Assembly (NCBI GenBank): GCA_947649935.1 | Contig: CANSTR010000013.1 | Span: forward strand, 1 to 46,929 | DNA length: 46,929 nucleotides | Direction: 5' to 3' | Origin: an uncultured Clostridia bacterium | Lineage (GTDB): Bacteria; Bacillota; Clostridia; TANB77; CAG-508 | In this document: in pieces, positions 41,946 to 46,929 of the stretch | Numbering within the stretch: position 1 is the stretch's first letter | Layout: each line of letters opens with the position of its first letter | Program-made: the position numbers and the translations under genes | Notes under the pieces: generated by a model | The model's database searches: none | What the model was told of the DNA's origin: nothing | The model's input: the letters and a program-made list of their open reading frames with translations, nothing else

Positions 41946-43070
41946 TTAAGTTTTTTCGCGAATGGCTTCTTCAAATAATAGTTTTAATTTATCAAATAAT
42001 CGACGGAAAAATTTGAAACCAAAATGCTCTTTTTCCAAATCTAACAAATCTGTTTGCAAATCATTTAAGTAAGTAAGAACGCCGTTTTGTTTGATTAATT
42101 CTGCCTTTTCTTCTAATTGATTCATCATATCATAATAAAATTTTGTGTAAAATTCGTAGCCTTCTGTGCCAAATAACAATGGCGTAAAATTGTATAAATG
42201 TTCTCTAAAAGCGGTCAGAGAAGTGGCATCTTTGATGCTATCAAATTCCGCACGAAAGCAATTTTCGATGATTAAATTTTGCGTCGAAATGGTTAATTTT
42301 AAAATGTAAGCTTTCAGTGAATCAATCGTTTTATTCAATTTTTTGATTTTAGGAAGACTGGCATTTGTCTTCGAATAATCAGCAAGGTCGGCATAGGAAA
42401 GTGACAAAAGTTCTTCATAATGAATAATCAAATCAAAATTTGTTTCAATGGTTTGGTACGTTTTTTCATTGCATTTGGCAATAAAAGTATTTTTAAAAAC
42501 ATGGTTACTAAATAACGTGCTGTGAAAAAGCGGATAGGAACCGGTAAAATACGCCATTTGGTTGATGAGTGCTGTTTCGATTGGGTAAAATAAGGGGCTT
42601 GGCGTAGAAAAATCTAAGTTATAATATTTTACAGTGTCTGCTGGAACGCCAGAAACTTTTGTAGCCATCAATTGCACAGCAGCTTCATTGATGCCTTGAC
42701 CTTTTCCAGAAGTGACGTCATATAAGCCCAATTTCAAAAGTTTACCATTGGCATTTTTCACTTCTTGAATCGCGTGAATGCACTCATGAATCACCAAGGT
42801 ATCTAAATTTTCCAAATCCATGGTATCACTAAAATAGATGCTGTTATTTTTCGAAAAATATTTCGCTTGTGCGCTGTCAGCAGGCATTTTGGCAATCGAC
42901 ATATTTAATTCAGAAAGCATAGAAAAAATATCTTGCTCTTTTAAATTATGTTCTGGAAATGTTTCGCAAATCTTTTTTGCAATAATCGTGGCAATTCGGT
43001 TCACTTGCGATTTTTCTAATTGTGATTTTGGCTCAATTCCTTCCCTTTTTAATATTGAATTGACATTCAT
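41946..43070 (-). CDS. Unknown protein with an HExxH zinc-protease motif
   Basis: 374 residues with no signal peptide. LVIHECIHAIQE (~residues 91-102) has the HExxH motif of zincin peptidases; a downstream Glu (GQGINEAAVQLMA, ~136-148) could be the third ligand. The rest is helical and matches nothing I recognise. It may be a cytosolic metallopeptidase or an inactive relative. The ATG is preceded by AAAGGAG on the minus strand. It stands alone and convergent to the pilin-like gene. Confidence 0.65.
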   Translation of the reverse strand: MNVNSILKREGIEPKSQLEKSQVNRIATIIAKKICETFPEHNLKEQDIFSMLSELNMSIAKMPADSAQAKYFSKNNSIYFSDTMDLENLDTLVIHECIHAIQEVKNANGKLLKLGLYDVTSGKGQGINEAAVQLMATKVSGVPADTVKYYNLDFSTPSPLFYPIETALINQMAYFTGSYPLFHSTLFSNHVFKNTFIAKCNEKTYQTIETNFDLIIHYEELLSLSYADLADYSKTNASLPKIKKLNKTIDSLKAYILKLTISTQNLIIENCFRAEFDSIKDATSLTAFREHLYNFTPLLFGTEGYEFYTKFYYDMMNQLEEKAELIKQNGVLTYLNDLQTDLLDLEKEHFGFKFFRRLFDKLKLLFEEAIREKT

Positions 43071-43204
43071 AAGTAACTCCTTTGTACAATATACTTTTAT
43101 TATATAACAAATTTTACAAGAAATAAAGGGGAAAAGTGAAAATATATATTACATTTTTGTTACAAAAATGCCTTGTTTGTAATGAAAAAGTAACATAGAA
43201 ACAC

Positions 43205-43233
43205 TTGATTTTTTCAGAAAAGTGGTGTATAAT
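43205..43233 (+). promoter_or_regulatory. Promoter of the cohesin-like gene
   Basis: TTGATT (43205-43210) and TATAAT (43228-43233), spacer 17. TTACATTTTTGTTAC-like sequence at ~43148 is a looser version of the operator seen at 26609. Confidence 0.5.
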
Positions 43234-43270
43234 AAAAATGATGATAAAAGGAAAGAAAAGAGGAAAAACT

Positions 43271-44110
43271 ATGAAAAGTAAGATTTTAAGTGTCATATTA
43301 ATCATTATGGTGGCGATTTTTGCCATGACAACAGCAGTCAATGCGCTAAGTTTTACGGCGACCATGTCAACGAATTCAACAACGGTACCAGAAGCAACAG
43401 AATTTACCGTTAAAATAAAAGTTTCTAATTTAGATGTTGGTTCAAATGGAATTAATTCCCTAACAGGATTTTTGAAATATGATTCCGAAGTATTTGAATC
43501 CATTAGTGAATCCAATGTGGAAGGACTAAATAGTTGGTCAGCAACATACGATGATTCAAATGGAAAAATTAAGTTAACAAAAAGCATGTTTGTTTCATCC
43601 ACACAAGAAGTTTTGTCGATTACCTTTAAAACAAAATCAGGGGTAAACGGAAAAAAAGGTTCGATTTCTTTTAATGACATTACAGCTTCCAACAGTGAAA
43701 CAGATATTCCAGCAACAGCGATTTCTACTTCAATTACTGTAGGGGCAGGAGAATCAGGAAATACGATTACAGCAGTTACCAATGGAAACAATACAACCAA
43801 TACGAATTCGCTTAATACAGTTACAGTAAATCCAGTAGCCAATAATGCTTCAGTAGGAAATACAAGTAATCAAGCAAGAAATAATACAACAAACAATGTG
43901 GCAAACTATGCCAATAACAATACAGCAAATAATGCAGCGAATAATCAAGCAGTATCAAGCTATGTAAATACAATGAAAAACACAACTTCTGATTCAGATA
44001 TGCCAAAAACAGGTGTGAGTGATAACCTACTTTTCCTAGCAATCGCTGCCATAGCAGTTGCATTGATGTTCTACATAAAAATAGAAAAGTTGAATAAAGA
44101 TATTCGATAA
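43271..44110 (+). CDS. Cohesin-like domain protein with MPKTG sorting signal
   Basis: 279 residues. A signal peptide (KILSVILIIMVAIFAMTTAVNA, residues ~4-25) is followed by a cohesin-like beta domain (~27-160: EFTVKIKVSNL, GFLKYDSEVFESI, VLSITFKTKS). Then comes an Asn/Thr-rich linker (~165-235). The end is MPKTG, a hydrophobic stretch and a positive tail, a sortase substrate signal with Met instead of Leu. It is probably bound to the wall. Cohesin folds bind dockerins in cellulosomes, but no dockerin is seen here. ATG 43271 has AAAGAGG before it. Confidence 0.78.
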   Translation: MKSKILSVILIIMVAIFAMTTAVNALSFTATMSTNSTTVPEATEFTVKIKVSNLDVGSNGINSLTGFLKYDSEVFESISESNVEGLNSWSATYDDSNGKIKLTKSMFVSSTQEVLSITFKTKSGVNGKKGSISFNDITASNSETDIPATAISTSITVGAGESGNTITAVTNGNNTTNTNSLNTVTVNPVANNASVGNTSNQARNNTTNNVANYANNNTANNAANNQAVSSYVNTMKNTTSDSDMPKTGVSDNLLFLAIAAIAVALMFYIKIEKLNKDIR

Positions 44111-44118
44111 AAAAGCAA

Positions 44119-44148
44119 TGGGCACGGTAAAACGTGCCTAATTTTTTT
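44119..44148 (+). terminator. Terminator of the cohesin-like gene
   Basis: GGCACG (44121-44126) and CGTGCC (44133-44138) with a 6-base loop, followed by a T run. Confidence 0.8.
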
Positions 44149-44167
44149 AGAAAAATTTAAAAAGATA

Positions 44168-44196
44168 TTGTTTTTTCTAAGAAAAACGTGTACAAT
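44168..44196 (+). promoter_or_regulatory. Promoter of rnc
   Basis: TTGTTT (44168-44173) and TACAAT (44191-44196), spacer 17, 23 bases before the start. Confidence 0.5.
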
Positions 44197-44219
44197 AGAA
44201 CTATAAAAGAGGTGAAAAA

Positions 44220-44888
44220 ATGAAAGAATTAGAAACAAGAATTGGTTATGAGTTTCAGAATAAAGAATTGCTAAAAAACGCGTTGACACATACATCTTAC
44301 GCGTACGAAAATAAAGTGAAAAGCAATGAGCGATTGGAATATTTGGGAGATAGCATTTTGGAGTTTGTTAGCAGTAAATATTTATTTGAAAATTTTGACC
44401 ATTTGTCAGAAGGAGAAATGACTAAAGTTAGGGCCTACAGCGTGTGTGAAGATAGTTTGTTTAAAATTGCGGAAAAGCATAATTTTAGTGATTTCTTATA
44501 TTTGGGAAGAAGCGAGAAAATGTCGCATTCCATCAAAAAGGCAATTATTGCAGATAGCGTGGAAGCTGTGATTGCAGCGATTTATTTAGATGGTGGCTTG
44601 GAGCCTGTTGAGAAATTTATTTTGGAAAACATCAAAGAGCAAGTGGAATTTGCCAGCAAAAATGTGGGGATGAAAGATTACAAAACTGTTTTGCAAGAAG
44701 AATTGCAAAAAAATGGAGAAGTGCTAATTCAGTATCATTTGCTAAAAGAAGAAGGTCCAGACCATGCGAAAATTTTTACGGTTAACGTAGAATGTGATGG
44801 AAAAGAATTGGCGGAAGGAACTGGAAAAAGCAAGAAAAAAGCTGAAATGGAAGCAGCCAGAAAAGCGTTAGAAGTTTTAAAACAATAA
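44220..44888 (+). CDS. rnc: Ribonuclease III
   Basis: 222 residues. ERLEYLGDSILEFV (~residues 38-51) is the catalytic signature with its acidic residues, and DSVEAVIAAIYLDGG carries the second acidic pair. The C-terminal ~70 residues are a double-stranded RNA-binding domain (DYKTVLQEELQKNG ... GKSKKKAEMEAARKAL). It matures rRNA and cuts duplex RNA, and so could act on the sense-antisense pair at 12.5 kb (inference). GAGGTG precedes the ATG. Confidence 0.95.
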   Translation: MKELETRIGYEFQNKELLKNALTHTSYAYENKVKSNERLEYLGDSILEFVSSKYLFENFDHLSEGEMTKVRAYSVCEDSLFKIAEKHNFSDFLYLGRSEKMSHSIKKAIIADSVEAVIAAIYLDGGLEPVEKFILENIKEQVEFASKNVGMKDYKTVLQEELQKNGEVLIQYHLLKEEGPDHAKIFTVNVECDGKELAEGTGKSKKKAEMEAARKALEVLKQ

Positions 44889-44899
44889 AGGGGAAGAAA

Positions 44900-45976
44900 A
44901 TGAAGAAGCAATATATTATTCCAATATTTGTACCACATTTAGGTTGCCCGAATGATTGTACGTTTTGTAATCAGCGAAAAATAAGTGGGCAGTTAAAAAA
45001 TGTAACTGCGCAGAATGTGAAAGAAACGATTGAATATTATTTGGGAATTTTTCAAGAGAAAAAGGCGTATAAGGAAGTCGCTTTTTTTGGCGGAAGTTTT
45101 ACGGGAATTGATGTCGGATTACAAAATGAGTTGTTGAGTGCCGCATATGAATACGTGAAAACAAAGCAAATTGACGGTATTCGCATTTCGACAAGACCAG
45201 ATTATATTGACAGAGAAACCTTGAAACGTTTGAAAAAATTCAAGGTCAAAACCATCGAATTGGGCGTGCAATCGACGAATGATTATATTTTACAAAGATG
45301 CAAAAGAGGGCATACGTATGAAGATGTTAAGCGAGCGTCACGCTTGATTCGTTTGTATGGTTTTACTTTGGGGCATCAAATGATGGTGGGACTTCCAGAA
45401 AGTACCAGATTAGATGAAATGAATACAGCACGTGATTTGGTCAAATTAAGACCGAAAATTGTTCGCATTTATCCGGTTTTGGTGATTCGAGATACAGAAT
45501 TGGAACGTGAGTATTTAAGAGGCGATTATGAGCCATTAGAATTGGGGCAAGCAGTTGAGATTTGCAAGGAATTGAGTCAGTTTTTTGAAAAGAAAAGAGT
45601 GAAAGTCATTCGCATTGGTTTGCAAAATACGGATACGATTAATCGTCCTGAAAGCCAAGGGAGCGAAGTTGTGGCTGGGCCATATCATGAAAATATGAGG
45701 CAGTTGGTGGATTCGTCTTATTATTATGATGTAATCAATGAAAAAATTAAGAGGATTAATACCAAGGCAAAAGAAATAAAAATTATTGCCAATCCACAAC
45801 TCATCAATAGTATTGTGGGTTATAAAAGGGAAAATATCGAGAAAATCAAAGAAAATTACAACTTAGACGTAAAAGTGGAGCAGAATTGGAAATATTCTTT
45901 GAAAAAAATCGATGTAGAAATCACGAAAACGTATAAAGAATTTGCGGATGATGATGAAAATTGTGTGAAAAGATAG
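44900..45976 (+). CDS. Radical SAM protein, Elp3-like
   Basis: 358 residues. HLGCPNDCTFCNQRKISG (~residues 13-30) is a CxxxCxxC iron-sulfur cluster motif; FFGGSFTGID and RISTRPDYID are typical of the Elp3/YhcC-like group. No acetyltransferase domain follows, so it is a short member whose substrate is unknown. It sits 11 bases after rnc, in one transcript; rnc followed by this family is common in clostridia as far as I recall. Confidence 0.85.
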   Translation: MKKQYIIPIFVPHLGCPNDCTFCNQRKISGQLKNVTAQNVKETIEYYLGIFQEKKAYKEVAFFGGSFTGIDVGLQNELLSAAYEYVKTKQIDGIRISTRPDYIDRETLKRLKKFKVKTIELGVQSTNDYILQRCKRGHTYEDVKRASRLIRLYGFTLGHQMMVGLPESTRLDEMNTARDLVKLRPKIVRIYPVLVIRDTELEREYLRGDYEPLELGQAVEICKELSQFFEKKRVKVIRIGLQNTDTINRPESQGSEVVAGPYHENMRQLVDSSYYYDVINEKIKRINTKAKEIKIIANPQLINSIVGYKRENIEKIKENYNLDVKVEQNWKYSLKKIDVEITKTYKEFADDDENCVKR

Positions 45977-46009
45977 GATAAAACTCCAAAAAATGCCAAT
46001 ACTAAAAAT

Positions 46010-46852
46010 ATGGAAAATGTAAAAAATACAATCAAAGAATATACATTATTTATCATAGGAAGCATGATTGCAGCCTTAGGGACGAGTTTATTTTTGTTGC
46101 CAAACCAATTATCCAGTGGTGGATTTTCTGGAATTGCGACCATTTTGTATTATTTATTTGGTATTCAAATGGGAACAACGATTATGGTTTTGAACGTTCC
46201 GGTGTTTATTTTGGCTTTCATTCGAGGGGGCAAGCAGTTTGTACTCAAAACCATTATGGCAACCATTGTTTTTTCAAAAGCAATCGACATTTTTGAGAAA
46301 ATAGAACCAGTCACAGATGACAAAATTTTGGCGAGCGTGTATGGCGGAATTATGATTGGAATCGGATTGGCGTTAGTGTTCAAGGGAAAGAGTTCGACTG
46401 GTGGAACAGATTTGATTGCCAATATTATTGTGACTTATAACAATGAGGTCAGTGTTGGCAATGTGTTGCAGATTTTGGATATTATTGTTGTTGTGCTAAA
46501 CATTTTGTTTTTGGGTGAGATTGAAATTGGCTTGTATTCTGCGATTGCGATTTATTTGATTAATAAAATGCTGGATTTGATTTTCGAAGGCATCAATTTT
46601 AGTAAGATGATTTATATTATTTCCGATAAACATGACGAGATTGCAAACGTGATTCAGCAAGAAATCAAGCGAGGAGCCACGGGGCTTTACGGCAAAGGTA
46701 TGTATACCAACCAAGAAAAAACGATTGTGATGTGTGTTGCTAAAAGAAAGCATATTATCAGAATCAAAGAAATTTCGAAACAAATTGACCCCAACGCGTT
46801 CGTGATTATCACAGACGCACGAGAAGTTTATGGGCTGGGATTTAAAAGCTGA
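46010..46852 (+). CDS. YitT-family membrane protein
   Basis: 280 residues. About five membrane helices in the first ~170 residues (LFIIGSMIAALGTSLFLLPN; SGGFSGIATILYYLFG), then a cytosolic DUF2179 domain (~215-276: GATGLYGKGMYTNQEKTIVM). The transport role is unproven in the family. The ribosome site is weak (no clear GGAGG), so it may depend on translation from the gene before it. Confidence 0.85.
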   Translation: MENVKNTIKEYTLFIIGSMIAALGTSLFLLPNQLSSGGFSGIATILYYLFGIQMGTTIMVLNVPVFILAFIRGGKQFVLKTIMATIVFSKAIDIFEKIEPVTDDKILASVYGGIMIGIGLALVFKGKSSTGGTDLIANIIVTYNNEVSVGNVLQILDIIVVVLNILFLGEIEIGLYSAIAIYLINKMLDLIFEGINFSKMIYIISDKHDEIANVIQQEIKRGATGLYGKGMYTNQEKTIVMCVAKRKHIIRIKEISKQIDPNAFVIITDAREVYGLGFKS

Positions 46853-46877
46853 AGCACAAAAATGGCAGTTTATTAAG

Positions 46878-46929
46878 TTGACATAAATTAAAAATATGAT
46901 ATAATAAAAAGATAGGGGATATTTCAAAA
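46878..46929 (+). ncRNA. Short promoter-terminator RNA unit, copy 4 (cut by window end)
   Basis: TTGACA (46878-46883), spacer 16, TATAAT (46900-46905), then GATAGGGGATATTTCAAAA to the end of the window. It matches copy 3 as far as it goes; the 3' arm lies outside. Confidence 0.45.

Overview
The window comes from a low-GC, spore-lineage Firmicute, most likely an uncultivated gut clostridium. This is inferred from the AT-rich base composition, strong AGGAGG ribosome sites, a SpoIIM homologue beside a XerD recombinase, RqcH, a type-2 PyrF, MPKTG sorting signals and pilin-like InlB-repeat surface proteins. Most of the DNA is ordinary chromosome. I saw no prophage, insertion sequence or CRISPR array.

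Layout. 0.1-10.2 kb: glycogen phosphorylase, an orotate-PRTase-like protein, a phosphodiester glycosidase, an endonuclease-Q-like protein, SpoIIM, XerD and asparagine synthetase. 10.4-14.1 kb: tRNA-Leu(CAA), RqcH, a compact convergent locus that looks like a type I toxin-antitoxin system, and dihydroorotase under a promoter with a perfect palindrome. 14.2-18.5 kb: a giant InlB-repeat pilin-like protein broken by an in-frame TAG. 18.5-26.5 kb: PyrF, Nudix, a DUF6056-like membrane protein, a P-loop/Asp23 protein, Cmk, a small protein, PlsC and TypA. 26.6-31.8 kb: two more InlB-repeat proteins, HtrA and a further pilin-like protein. 31.8-40 kb: RNase HII, two tandem pyrimidine-nucleoside phosphorylases, an M18 aminopeptidase, MscS, an SDR and a cytoplasmic alpha-amylase. 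40-46.9 kb: a third InlB-repeat protein, an HExxH protein, a cohesin-like sortase substrate, RNase III, a radical SAM protein and a YitT protein.

The most important observation is that the codon CGG behaves as a +1 frameshift signal. Reading every gene by eye, I found in-frame CGG in only seven places. At six of them (6655, 6811, 20517, 26737, 33439, 37161) the protein family continues in the +1 frame, so that C-GGN is used as one Gly position. The affected genes are unrelated: an EndoQ-like protein, SpoIIM, a DUF6056-like protein, a pilin-like protein, Pdp and MscS. Skipping one base gives a full-length, family-like protein each time. CGG as a trinucleotide is common out of frame, and CGA, CGC and CGT are used as ordinary Arg codons. 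This suggests that CGG is an unassigned codon, or part of a four-base CGGN codon, that the cell passes by routine +1 recoding. The one exception is codon 5 of the small gene at 23518.

Intergenic DNA is rich in small structured elements. There are many copies of a GTAGGGGCG-type hairpin repeat, often as facing pairs, whose stems covary. There are four copies of a consensus promoter followed in three cases by a terminator-like hairpin, which would make very short RNAs. The three InlB-repeat pilin-like transcription units share a TTACA-N4-TGTAA palindrome upstream of an 18-bp-spacer promoter and are probably co-regulated.
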